In this document: positions 31,236 through 39,485 of the stretch, in pieces
Layout: each line of letters opens with the position of its first letter
Numbering within the stretch: the stretch's first letter is position 1
Assembly (NCBI RefSeq): GCF_902150045.1
Contig: NZ_CABFVU010000001.1
Coordinates: 2,170,001-2,234,000, forward strand
Length of the DNA stretch: 64,000 bases
Origin: Chitinophaga polysaccharea
GTDB lineage: Bacteria > Bacteroidota > Bacteroidia > Chitinophagales > Chitinophagaceae
Reading direction: 5' to 3'
Notes under the pieces: generated by a model
Databases searched by the model: none
Seen by the model: only the letters and a program-made list of their open reading frames with translations
Told to the model about the DNA's origin: nothing
Translations under genes and position numbers: made by a program

Positions 31236-33512
31236 ATGGAAATATTTCGGCAGACAGTACTTATGGCTCTTATACTACTGGCAATTCATCCGCTTACTTC
31301 CAACGGCCAGCAGTTTCCACAGGCAGAACAGTTAGCCACCGCATTAACAGAAGCGGCTGCAGCTATTCCCGCCGGGAATATTTATTTACAAACAGACCGT
31401 GGAGTGTATGAGCCGGGCGAAGACCTCTGGTTCAATGCACGCCTGCTGAATACGCAGCATTTCGTATGGTATACGCCCGATCAGACATTGTATGTGAAGC
31501 TAACAAAAGCCGGCAGCGACAGCACAATATGGCAGCAGCTTTACCCGGTTAGCAATGGCGCTTCCAGCGGTCATATATACCTGGATGGCAGCCTTACAGC
31601 TGGCGATTACTGGCTGAAAGCCTATTCCGCGCATTCCTTCACAGCAGGGCCTGCGCCATTTTATGCCTTACGCAAAGTGCACATCATTAAAGATTCCTAT
31701 TCTCTGCCCCGTGCGTCCGGCAATATTTCCCTACAGCCGGAAACAAACGACCCTGTACAACTGCAAACATTTCCGGAAGGGGGTACATTCATCTCCGGGT
31801 TAAAAAATCACATTGCATTTAACGCAACAACCAGCAACGGTGCACCGGTACAAATTACCGGCACACTGCTTAAAGATGGAAAACCGTTACAACACATTGA
31901 AACCACCTACCTGGGAATGGGAAGTTTTGATCTTATTCCTCAACAGGGTGCCACATACACCATACAGGCAGGCGATAAGTTGATTCCCCTTCCCAAAGCT
32001 GCAGATACCGGCGTTGTGATGCATGTACAACCGGCAGGGCCCGACAGCATCTCTATTAAAATCACCGCCAGCCCTGGCATGGCCATGCAGAGGATCTATA
32101 TCGGCAGCCAGATACGCGGACTAATGCAGGCAGCTGCCACCGCATTGCTCAAAGACAGCCTGCTGGTGCGGATCCCCGTGGGCGAAAGCCCCGGCGGCAT
32201 TGCAGCCATTGCGCTATTTGACCAGCAACTGAAACCATTGGCAAAACGGCTGGTGTTTGTACACCCTGATAAAAAATTAAACATCCATCTTCAACTTCCA
32301 GAACAACATTACTTCACCCGGAAAAAAGTTTCCCTGGTGATTAAAACAACAAACGAAAAAGGTAATCCTGTTCCCGCAAGGCTTAGCCTGAAAGTATTTT
32401 ACAATGCCTATGATAACAACGATGGTAAGCACATTGATGATCATTACCTGCTTACCAGCCAGCTGAAAACCAGGATCGATGATCCCGGATACTATTTTGA
32501 TGAAAAAAATAAAGACCGGTTAGCCGCGCTGGACCTGTTACTGCTTACCCGGCAACAGAACAGTTACCTGTGGAGCGATCAGCGGCAAGCCAATCCTGAT
32601 ACAAGGCCCGTGATCACCGATAGTATTGCCGGTAATTTAAGTTTCCAGGGCAGGAGGAATAAGTCCCACTCATCTCCCAACCTGCTTTTTGTATTCAACG
32701 CAGAAGAAAAAAACAATACCTTGTTAAGCACGGACAGTGCCGGGCGTTTCTTCCTGGATCCCGCTATCCTGGCCTCCGGGAACCGGCTTTATATCAAATA
32801 CCCGGGACAGAGCAAACAACCTTTCACAATGACCGTTACCGATCCGTTTGCCGCCATTGCCGTTGCAGAGAAAAACAAAACACCTTATTATCCCCCTGCT
32901 TTTAAAAGAATAAAAACCGCGGACACTGCTATTATTTTCAACCGGTTCAGTAAAACATTAGCCGGCGTGGAAATCTCCGCCAAAGGCGCCAAAACCGCCT
33001 GGCCCAAATACCTTGGTAAACTCGATAGCATTGCTAAACTTGAAGGCCCCGCAGATTATGTAGGCGCATGCGGACTTTTAAACTGCCCCGCCTGTGGGGG
33101 AGGGACCAAACCCGTGGAAGGAAAGAAATACAGCGCGTATATCGGGAACCGCAGGCAGGAAATTGTATCGCATCCGTTTGCCTTCACCGCTGATGAAATG
33201 AAAAAAGTAAAATATCACTACCCTACATTTACAGAGGAACAACTACTAAAAAAATTCAACCTCGCTGTAGCTGGTGGTTACTATATTTCTCCGCAGTTTG
33301 ATCAGTCAAACAACGGTCCTGACTTTAGAAAAACCCTTGCCTGGATACCGGATATTACGACAGATGAAAATGGTGAGGCAACAGTCAGTTTTTACTGTTC
33401 GGATGTTTATGGGAGGTTCCAGGTAAGTGTAGAAGGAGTGAGCGAACAGGGGTTGATCGGGAAAGGGGTGGAGTATGTGGAGGTAGGGAGAGAAGGAGGA
33501 CTAACTAATTAG
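31236..33512 (+). CDS. Large secreted MG2-domain protein
   Basis: An exported protein (758 aa) with a signal peptide ending near TSNGQQF. Near the N-terminus NIYLQTDRGVYEPGEDLWFN is the hallmark of the MG2 macroglobulin-like domain in Bacteroidota proteins, where such domains precede Ig-like repeats. The centre has further beta-sandwich patterns (RKKVSLVIKTTNEKGNPVPA). Near the end TDENGEATVSFYCSDVYGRF and QVSVEGVSEQGLIG are typical of the family C-terminus. Bait/thioester machinery of true alpha-2-macroglobulin is not visible. Its role, possibly in envelope assembly or nutrient capture, is unknown. No operon partner is present. Confidence 0.75.
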   Translation: MEIFRQTVLMALILLAIHPLTSNGQQFPQAEQLATALTEAAAAIPAGNIYLQTDRGVYEPGEDLWFNARLLNTQHFVWYTPDQTLYVKLTKAGSDSTIWQQLYPVSNGASSGHIYLDGSLTAGDYWLKAYSAHSFTAGPAPFYALRKVHIIKDSYSLPRASGNISLQPETNDPVQLQTFPEGGTFISGLKNHIAFNATTSNGAPVQITGTLLKDGKPLQHIETTYLGMGSFDLIPQQGATYTIQAGDKLIPLPKAADTGVVMHVQPAGPDSISIKITASPGMAMQRIYIGSQIRGLMQAAATALLKDSLLVRIPVGESPGGIAAIALFDQQLKPLAKRLVFVHPDKKLNIHLQLPEQHYFTRKKVSLVIKTTNEKGNPVPARLSLKVFYNAYDNNDGKHIDDHYLLTSQLKTRIDDPGYYFDEKNKDRLAALDLLLLTRQQNSYLWSDQRQANPDTRPVITDSIAGNLSFQGRRNKSHSSPNLLFVFNAEEKNNTLLSTDSAGRFFLDPAILASGNRLYIKYPGQSKQPFTMTVTDPFAAIAVAEKNKTPYYPPAFKRIKTADTAIIFNRFSKTLAGVEISAKGAKTAWPKYLGKLDSIAKLEGPADYVGACGLLNCPACGGGTKPVEGKKYSAYIGNRRQEIVSHPFAFTADEMKKVKYHYPTFTEEQLLKKFNLAVAGGYYISPQFDQSNNGPDFRKTLAWIPDITTDENGEATVSFYCSDVYGRFQVSVEGVSEQGLIGKGVEYVEVGREGGLTN

Positions 33513-33557
33513 CTTAATTAGGCAATAAGGTTCGATTTCCAAATTATTATAGTATTG

Positions 33558-33637
33558 AAAAGCAAAGGATACTGCGCTTTTGATGTAATTTTTTGATTTT
33601 TTTTCTTATTTTTACGTAAAAGCAAAGGATAATGCGC
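33558..33637 (+). promoter_or_regulatory. Two 20-bp direct repeats, candidate HipB-like operators
   Basis: AAAAGCAAAGGATAnTGCGC occurs at 33558-33577 and 33618-33637 with one mismatch, 60 bp apart. Each contains GCA-N8-TGC and the GGATA half-site known from HipB operators. The second copy overlaps the regulator's ATG at 33632, which fits autorepression. Confidence 0.5.
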
Positions 33638-33859
33638 ATTGTAGTCGTTGATTTGGGAAAAAAGATTCAACAACGCCGGGAATTACTTGGGTTGCTGCAG
33701 GCGCAATTGGCAGCCCTATCAGGTGTCAGCACACGCACGATCCAGTTAGTAGAGCAGGGCAAAGGTAATCCATCACTACAAACGCTGATCAGGTTAGCTG
33801 ATCCTCTCGGATTGCGTATTGATCTGTTATTAAAGCAGCCGATAAATACTGAGCAATGA
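33632..33859 (+). CDS. HipB-like XRE antitoxin/regulator
   Basis: A 75-residue helix-turn-helix protein: LGKKIQQRRELLGLLQAQLA, then ALSGVSTRTIQLVEQGKGNP with the recognition helix, then LQTLIRLADPLGLRIDLLL. This is the standard HipB/y4mF type that represses its own operon and contributes to neutralising a HipA-type kinase. Its last codon overlaps the next gene's ATG (33856), so the proteins are translationally coupled. Two direct repeats in front are the likely binding sites. Confidence 0.85.
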   Translation: MRIVVVDLGKKIQQRRELLGLLQAQLAALSGVSTRTIQLVEQGKGNPSLQTLIRLADPLGLRIDLLLKQPINTEQ

Positions 33860-34191
33860 AAACAGTCCAGGTTTTTTATAATAACAAGTTAGCCGGGTAT
33901 CTGTCTAAAGATGGAGACAAGTACCGTTTTGTATATGAGAAGCAATACCTGACTACTACTGATAGTCGCCCGATTAGTCTTACGCTACCCTTACAGGAAG
34001 CGCCTTATGAAAGTGACATACTTTTTCCGGCTTTTGTTAACCTGCTAAGTGAAGGATCTAATAAAGCTATGCAGGTCCGGTTGCTGAAAATTGATGAAAA
34101 TGATTATTTCGGACTTTTGCTTGCCACCGCTGGTGGTGACCATATAGGTCCATTAACAATAAAAGAAGATCATGCCGCTGCCGGAAATTAA
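33856..34191 (+). CDS. HipS-like protein (stand-alone HipA N-terminal domain)
   Basis: A 111-residue protein equal to the N-terminal subdomain of HipA: VFYNNKLAGYLSKDGDKYRF, then PISLTLPLQEAPYES and LFPAFVNLLSEGSNKAMQVR. In classical HipA this is fused to the kinase. In HipBST it is a separate protein, HipS, which acts as the antitoxin. Here it is separate, lies between the HTH gene and the kinase gene, and overlaps both (4 bp and 20 bp). By analogy it may be the antitoxin. Confidence 0.8.
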   Translation: MKTVQVFYNNKLAGYLSKDGDKYRFVYEKQYLTTTDSRPISLTLPLQEAPYESDILFPAFVNLLSEGSNKAMQVRLLKIDENDYFGLLLATAGGDHIGPLTIKEDHAAAGN

Positions 34192-35206
34192 TGTTTGCCC
34201 GTCAACGTTGCGGCCGGGATTCACTACATATAGCCCGTTGGCCGAGGTGAATCTCTTTGGAAGCCGCACCAGAAAGGTTTCACATATTTTGCCATTTGGG
34301 TCACCAGGAAGAAATACAGCGCTCACACGGGAGTACAACGAAAAACGTAAACATATCAGCATTAGCGGCGTGCAGGAAAAATACAGTTTACGTCAGAAAA
34401 AAAATGTCCTGGAATTAACGGACACACAAGGTACCCATATCCTGAAACCTATACCAAATGAGCGGTTAGAACGATTAGAAGATCTCCCCGCAAACGAGCA
34501 TTTAAGTATGCAGATTGCCAAACAAATATTTGGTGTAAACACAGCTGAATGCGGTATAATTTTTTTTGACGATGGAGCTCCTGCCTATCTGACCAGGCGC
34601 TTTGATCATAAACCCGATGGTACAGGCAAATATCATTTAGAAGATTTCGCTGCCCTGATGGGCAAATCACCGGAGCGGGAAGGAGTGAATTTCAAGTATA
34701 ATGCTTCATACCTGGATATTGCAAATCTGATCAAACAATACACAGTGGCAACCCCGGTAGTGCTTATGGAATTTTTCCAGCTGTTGATAGTTAACTACCT
34801 TATTGCTAACGGAGATGCCCATCTTAAAAACTTTTCGCTAATGGAAACCAGGCAGGGGGATTATATCCTTTCACCAGCCTATGATCTGTTATGCACCAAA
34901 CTGCATCTTGATGATAATCACCTGGGGCTTCACGGTGGTTTATATGATAAAGATTATGATGAAGCAACCTATTATGATGTTGGAATGTATACCGGTGTAT
35001 CTTTTATTGTGTTTGCTGAAAAGGCTGGCATTCCTGTCTCTCTGGCCCGGCAGGTAATTAACAAAATCATCAGCAAAACCCCTGAGGCCATTAAGTTGGT
35101 TCAACATAGCTTTTTAAGTGAAAATGCGAAAAACAAATATATTGAGATATTGGTTCAACGCAAACGGCTGCTGGCGTATGAAGCTGAGACGGGATTTAAA
35201 GGGTAA
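34172..35206 (+). CDS. HipT-like serine/threonine kinase toxin (HipA C-terminal domain)
   Basis: The kinase part of a HipA-type toxin (up to 344 aa). The Ser-containing loop is ISISGVQEKYSL, the ATP lysine region is THILKPIPNERLERLEDLPA, the catalytic loop is NYLIANGDAHLKNFSL and the metal-binding Asp is in LSPAYDLLCTKLHLDD. HipA and HipT phosphorylate aminoacyl-tRNA synthetases and block translation; the target here is unknown. The ATG at 34172 lies inside the previous gene and the true start could be somewhat later. All catalytic motifs look intact. Confidence 0.85.
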   Translation: MPLPEINVCPSTLRPGFTTYSPLAEVNLFGSRTRKVSHILPFGSPGRNTALTREYNEKRKHISISGVQEKYSLRQKKNVLELTDTQGTHILKPIPNERLERLEDLPANEHLSMQIAKQIFGVNTAECGIIFFDDGAPAYLTRRFDHKPDGTGKYHLEDFAALMGKSPEREGVNFKYNASYLDIANLIKQYTVATPVVLMEFFQLLIVNYLIANGDAHLKNFSLMETRQGDYILSPAYDLLCTKLHLDDNHLGLHGGLYDKDYDEATYYDVGMYTGVSFIVFAEKAGIPVSLARQVINKIISKTPEAIKLVQHSFLSENAKNKYIEILVQRKRLLAYEAETGFKG

Positions 35207-35720
35207 TCATAGGATCAATTATCATACTCATAATCATATCTCTCCCATCATAAAATCATGAGGATAGATCTTATACCGATCATAAGTAAAGACTGATATT
35301 ATTTATGAACTAGATTAAATAAATAAAGCCCGCGCTAAGCGCAGGCTTATGTTTCATTTGGATTCGTTTCCATTTCCTTTCGCTCACTGAATGAGACAAT
35401 TACCTACCCAATTGCTGAATGATTTATTGGAGCAAAATAAGATAATCACAAAATATTCATCACAAACATTCCCTGATTTAACCTTAGCCTTAGTAACTCC
35501 GATGACCTATTTACATTTTACCGGTTTACACTGTGTTCTACATTTGGGGGCAAGACACCTCTTGGGTTTCGTTGGTTTTGCGAGATACTCCACATTGAAG
35601 GTTTCAGCATAGAGCTTCTTTGTTTTGATACCCATTTTGAAACCCAAATGACCTTATAGGCCACTCATCGGGTATCATCTTATAGTTTTGGAGTGAGCAA
35701 AAGTTTTAAAACCCTAATTG
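35207..35720. other. Non-coding region between the HipBST-like locus and the IS
   Basis: About 510 bp. A terminator-like hairpin is present at 35326-35348. A 73-codon open frame at 35391 has no recognisable similarity and unusual composition, and is not called as a gene. Confidence 0.4.
35326..35348 (+). terminator. Terminator-like hairpin after the HipBST-like operon
   Basis: AAGCC-C-GCGC-TAA-GCGC-A-GGCTT. Nine pairs with one mismatch, but only a weak T tract follows. Confidence 0.5.
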
Positions 35721-35756
35721 GGATCAAGTTGAAAAGTTGGGGGATGGGCATAAATT

Positions 35757-36749
35757 TTAGGCATAAAGTTTAGTCAATCTATAAAGAAAGAATTCTACAT
35801 CCCGCACCCCTCGTAGTGCATTTCTAAAGGACTTTACTTTTGCATTGAATGATTCTGCCGCCGCATTGGTGGCTCTGTTGTTGAAGAAGTTGAGGATACC
35901 CAGATAGTGAGTTCTGATAGTCCTGGCAACGGTCTTGAAGGATAAAATCCCCGCTTCCTCCACGTCATTATACCACAATGCCAGCTTCTTAAATGCTTCT
36001 TCTTTACACTTACAATGTCTGTAAACCTCGCCCAGACGCAGGGATAGCTGATAGGATTTATGAATAAGAGGATAATGACTAAATAAAAGCTCGGCTCTCT
36101 GCTGCTGCTCTCTGGTCCATAATCGGGGATGTTTAAATAGTAAATATCTGCTTCTGGCCAGCAGTTGCTTGGTTGTGTCCCCATTGGGAAGTCTGGCAGG
36201 CTCCCACCTTACTGCATTTCGTTTTGCCTGCTCATATTCCAGATTCTCCTGTTCCAGGGCCTCCCAACGATGTTTTATTCTGATCTCCTGTACCGCTTCA
36301 AAAGCCAGGTGCTGCACATGGAAGCGATCTATTACCCGATGGGCGTTAGGAAAACAGGCTTTAACAGCGCTATTGAGACTACCAGACATGTCAATGGTAA
36401 CTTCTTGTACCATCCTACGCAGGCGTTTAGGGATTTTAAATAGTATTTCTTTCAGAAATTCAGACTGAGTGCCCTTGATCATAGCCACTATTGAGCCTTT
36501 GCGCCCTTTGGCCAGCTTATTAGTGACAATTGTATACAGTTCTCCACTGGAAAAGGCTGTCTCGTCTATACTTAAAGCGGCACCAATGTTTTGTTCAAAA
36601 AGCATCCATTCAGTAGCATGTTCTTTCTGCTCCCAACTGGAAAAATCACTTAAATGATGTTTGTATTGTTGCCCGAGTTGTTTACCGTCAACATTGTAAA
36701 GATGGCCAAGTTGAACGGGGCTGATGGGGTGATTATCTAAGTAGTCCTT
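35757..36749 (-). CDS. ISAon1-type transposase, catalytic part (-1 frame)
   Basis: A DDE transposase of the ISL3-like/ISAon1 group. Candidate catalytic Asp are in ALSIDETAFSSGELYTIV and EVTIDMSGSLNSAVKACFPN, and the Glu is in ATNAAAESFNAKVKSFRNAL. Between them is the family segment HRVIDRFHVQHLAFEAV. The frame is open upstream of its first ATG (36605) to 36749, with coding-like sequence (HLSDFSSWEQKEHATEW). It is therefore most likely expressed as a fusion with the upstream ORF by -1 frameshifting at TTTAAAA (36748-36754). It appears intact. Confidence 0.85.
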   Translation of the reverse strand, partial: KDYLDNHPISPVQLGHLYNVDGKQLGQQYKHHLSDFSSWEQKEHATEWMLFEQNIGAALSIDETAFSSGELYTIVTNKLAKGRKGSIVAMIKGTQSEFLKEILFKIPKRLRRMVQEVTIDMSGSLNSAVKACFPNAHRVIDRFHVQHLAFEAVQEIRIKHRWEALEQENLEYEQAKRNAVRWEPARLPNGDTTKQLLARSRYLLFKHPRLWTREQQQRAELLFSHYPLIHKSYQLSLRLGEVYRHCKCKEEAFKKLALWYNDVEEAGILSFKTVARTIRTHYLGILNFFNNRATNAAAESFNAKVKSFRNALRGVRDVEFFLYRLTKLYA

Positions 36750-37086
36750 TTAAAAAATAACCGAATTCCAATGTCATTCGCGTTCCTTTTTTCACTATTT
36801 CCCAATCTCTTGTTACTGTTTCTCCGGTGGCTACAACCTCCCACCGACGCCGCTTTACATATAAAGTAACCTTCTTTCTGCGGATAGGAAAATCCTGAAC
36901 AGCAACGGGAGGAAGAAAGTCTTTGGCGTGAAGTTTTTTATGCTGATGCTCAGCTGGAACAATATTCTTTTCTTCTAAATAAATACTTATTTCAGTCTCA
37001 CTTTGACAAGCATCAGTTATCTCGAAATAATATAAAATCCCTTCTGGTAGCAGGGCCTCGATCAGAAGGCTAAAATTCTTATCCAC
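36733..37086 (-). CDS. ISAon1-type transposase, N-terminal part
   Basis: A 117-residue protein known from ISAon1 elements as the transposase N-terminal region. It begins MDKNFSLLIEALLPEGILYY and includes a basic segment, RRKKVTLYVKRRRWEVVATG, that probably binds the terminal repeats. It ends FGYFLKGLLR. The codons TTA AAA within FLKG are preceded by T and form U UUA AAA, a typical -1 slippery heptamer. Confidence 0.8.
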   Translation of the reverse strand: MDKNFSLLIEALLPEGILYYFEITDACQSETEISIYLEEKNIVPAEHQHKKLHAKDFLPPVAVQDFPIRRKKVTLYVKRRRWEVVATGETVTRDWEIVKKGTRMTLEFGYFLKGLLR

Positions 37087-37204
37087 GGCTATTAATCTTA
37101 ATTGGGTGCAAAAAAACTATTTTTTTACATATCCCCCAACTTTTCAACTTGATCCTAAAACTGGATCAAGTTGATCCCCGTTATCCCTATATCTATTAAC
37201 ACAG

Positions 37205-37233
37205 AAAGAGCCTGGCAAATTGCCAGGCTCTTT
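37205..37233 (-). terminator. Terminator downstream of tRNA-Asn copy 2
   Basis: AAAGAGCCTGGCA / TGCCAGGCTCTTT, a 13-bp stem, lies 6 bp past the tRNA 3' end. Confidence 0.8.
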
Positions 37234-37238
37234 CTTCG

Positions 37239-37312
37239 CTCCCCCTGCTGGACTTGAACCAGCGACCCTCTGATTAACAGTCAGATGCTCTAACCAACTG
37301 AGCTAAGGAGGA
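37239..37312 (-). tRNA. tRNA-Asn(GTT), copy 2
   Basis: Identical over all 74 bases to the copy at 29830-29903 and in the same orientation. The flanks differ immediately outside the gene on both sides. CCA is not encoded. Confidence 0.95.
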
Positions 37313-37450
37313 GTGTTTCCCGTATCGTTTGCGCGATTTGGGATTGCAAAAATAGGGAAATTTTCATTTTTGCAAAATCTTATTTCACTTTTCTAAAAAT
37401 TTTTTTGAGCCTCTCCCCGAAAGCCGCCTCCAATAAGGCTTAGGGCAATC

Positions 37451-39073
37451 TCATTTTTTTACTGCCACCAGCTGCCTTTCTCCTAAAGCCCCCGCCCGCG
37501 TAGCCCTCCGGACAAAAGGCAGATCCAGTTTGCTCACATAAAAATGCGGGAACGACTGGATAACGGTACAGGTATATCCCTGCCGCTGTAGCGAAGCTAC
37601 TGCATCAGGGGTGGTGAAAATGAGCCCTGATGCTGAATCCGGGCGAAGCACAGGGGCCTGCAAATAAAAATCGAATGCGTAGGAATTGGCCTGGTACAGC
37701 CCTATACTTTTACCCGGAAGATGCGTATTGGCATAAGCAGCGGCCGTACTTCCGCTCTGGTACTGCATCATATCGGGATATAAAATGGTATTCAGGTACA
37801 GGTTCAGCAAAATGCTGATGGAAATGGTACGGTAAAACACGGCCTGCCGGGTAGATTTATCCAGCCAGTAATGCAGCAACAGGTATAGCAGGAGCAGGGC
37901 TCCGGCCAGTAGCAGCCAGGCATAATGCATGGCTGGCTTGTATAAAAGATCGATCACCACGCCGGCAACAGCTACCAGGATAATGATGGTATACTGTGTA
38001 ACCCGGAAGAATTTCAGCCCTTTTTCCGTGTGCAGCGATAAAATATACTGTGCGGTCAGAATCGCAAAAAACGGGAAAATGATGTTCAGGTAGTGCGGAA
38101 GCTGGAAACGGGAGAGCGAAAACAGCGCAAAAGTGGCCAGGGCTGCGCAAATGCAGTAATACTCCTTTTGTTGTTTCCATTTTTTCATAAAGATGATAAC
38201 TGCCGCGTACAGCATTACTGACCAGGGAAGAAAAGCCCAGAGAAGGGTGTGAAAGAAGAAGAACGGATCGCCGGAGCCTTTGATAGGACCGGTGTTCATA
38301 AATCGGCCAAACTGGCTGTCCCAGAAGAAAAAGCGGATACCCGATACACCGCTGGCGCCAAATACAATTTTCTCCGGGTGCTGGTCAAACTGCCGGTACA
38401 AGGCATATAGTTCCGGGGTAATGAAAAGGGCAATTAATATGGCTGCTATTGCCCAGCGCCAGTGGAACAGTTCCTTCCAATTGCGCGTAAACAGCAAATG
38501 GCCGCCAATAGCGGCGCAAACAGGCACCAGCGCAAACATTCCCTTAGTCATGATGGCAAAGGCAGTAAAAAGGGCCCCAGGCAAAATGCGACGGCGATAA
38601 AAATGATATACCGCAGCAATGATCAACCCGGTGAGATAAGGTTCTGCACGCACATCGTTATTGGAAATCACAAGGTGTTCAGCAGTAAGCAGGATGCACG
38701 CTGCCCAACGGGCCACTTTTTCATCATACAAATGAAAGGCGAAGCGGTAGGTATACCAGGCCCCCATCAGTAAAAAAAGAATAGCGGGCAATTTATATGA
38801 CCAGGTGTGAAAACCAAAAAGCCGGAAGCTAACTGCAGCCATCCAGAAGGGGAAATGAGGCTTGTCCAGCCAGTCGTGGCCATCAGCGTAGAGATTCCAA
38901 TAGTCGTGTTTAATCACCATAGTTTTGGCGATACCGGCATACAGGGCGCCGTCGGGCTCCAGGATCGGCACAAACAGGGCACTGAATTGTAATAGTACCA
39001 GCATGGCAATAATGAGCAGCCATACTTGTTTCTCAGAAAGAACAAATGAGCGTGTAGCAGTTGTAGTCAGCAT
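37451..39073 (-). CDS. ArnT-like glycosyltransferase (GT39/GT83 type)
   Basis: An integral membrane glycosyltransferase (540 aa) of the ArnT/PMT type, which moves a sugar from a polyprenyl-phosphate donor to lipid A or protein on the periplasmic side. The first periplasmic loop carries the catalytic acidic residue (EPDGALYAGIAKTMV), then DWLDKPHFPFWMAAVSFRLF. About ten further hydrophobic helices follow, with SNNDVRAEPYLTGLIIAAVY and AIMTKGMFALVPV. No arn genes are adjacent, so donor and acceptor are unknown. The downstream region is the tRNA-Asn gene. Confidence 0.85.
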   Translation of the reverse strand: MLTTTATRSFVLSEKQVWLLIIAMLVLLQFSALFVPILEPDGALYAGIAKTMVIKHDYWNLYADGHDWLDKPHFPFWMAAVSFRLFGFHTWSYKLPAILFLLMGAWYTYRFAFHLYDEKVARWAACILLTAEHLVISNNDVRAEPYLTGLIIAAVYHFYRRRILPGALFTAFAIMTKGMFALVPVCAAIGGHLLFTRNWKELFHWRWAIAAILIALFITPELYALYRQFDQHPEKIVFGASGVSGIRFFFWDSQFGRFMNTGPIKGSGDPFFFFHTLLWAFLPWSVMLYAAVIIFMKKWKQQKEYYCICAALATFALFSLSRFQLPHYLNIIFPFFAILTAQYILSLHTEKGLKFFRVTQYTIIILVAVAGVVIDLLYKPAMHYAWLLLAGALLLLYLLLHYWLDKSTRQAVFYRTISISILLNLYLNTILYPDMMQYQSGSTAAAYANTHLPGKSIGLYQANSYAFDFYLQAPVLRPDSASGLIFTTPDAVASLQRQGYTCTVIQSFPHFYVSKLDLPFVRRATRAGALGERQLVAVKK

Positions 39074-39143
39074 AACGAAAAGTTACAGGCATATACCGGT
39101 TACTTCAAATATGACGATCACACTTAACAAAAAGATAATTGCT

Positions 39144-39485
39144 TTACCAGAACCAGCCGCTTTTCTCCATGCCCAGCCAGGGCCCGTCTTCACGCTGTTC
39201 AATAGGGTATGTTTTCAGGTAATATCCTTCACCGCTGCTGTTATAGCCATTCTTAAGACTGAATTTATAACGGTGCAGGGGGCATACAATGTTACCAGCG
39301 GCATCTATTACACCGTCGGCCATAATACCCCCGGCATGGGGGCATTTAAATGCAAAAGCGAAAAGCTGCCCTTCATACAGGGTACAGCAGATCTTCTTTC
39401 CGTTTACCTCCAATACGCTGATCTCCTTCTCTGCAAAGGGTAAACGGCCTTCTTCCAGTTTATACCAGGAATATTCTTTGGCCAT
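39144..39485 (-). CDS. Rieske [2Fe-2S] ferredoxin-like protein
   Basis: A 113-residue Rieske domain: cluster ligands in CPHAGG and CPLHRYKF (Cys-x-His and Cys-x2-His), separated by the usual ~16-residue loop. There is no membrane anchor, so it is a soluble electron carrier or a subunit of a dioxygenase-like or nitrite-reductase-like system. Its ATG overlaps the hflX stop (TAATG), so the two genes are co-translated, although no functional link is known. Confidence 0.9.
   Translation of the reverse strand: MAKEYSWYKLEEGRLPFAEKEISVLEVNGKKICCTLYEGQLFAFAFKCPHAGGIMADGVIDAAGNIVCPLHRYKFSLKNGYNSSGEGYYLKTYPIEQREDGPWLGMEKSGWFW

Larger units (their letters stand above)
35721..37155 (-). mobile_element. 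ISAon1-type insertion sequence
   Basis: A 1435-bp element bounded by perfect 25-bp inverted repeats (35721-35745 and 37131-37155; outer end GGATCAAGTTGAAAAG). It encodes a two-part transposase, with the second part in the -1 frame of the first. No clear target duplication is visible. A partial copy of the terminal repeat (GGATCAAGTTGATCC) lies just outside the right end near 37162, which could mark an earlier insertion or the preferred target. Confidence 0.9.

Noticed and set aside
35391..35612. A 73-codon ORF between the HipBST-like locus and the IS
   Set aside because: No domain, no convincing start context, and composition unlike neighbouring genes; treated as non-coding.
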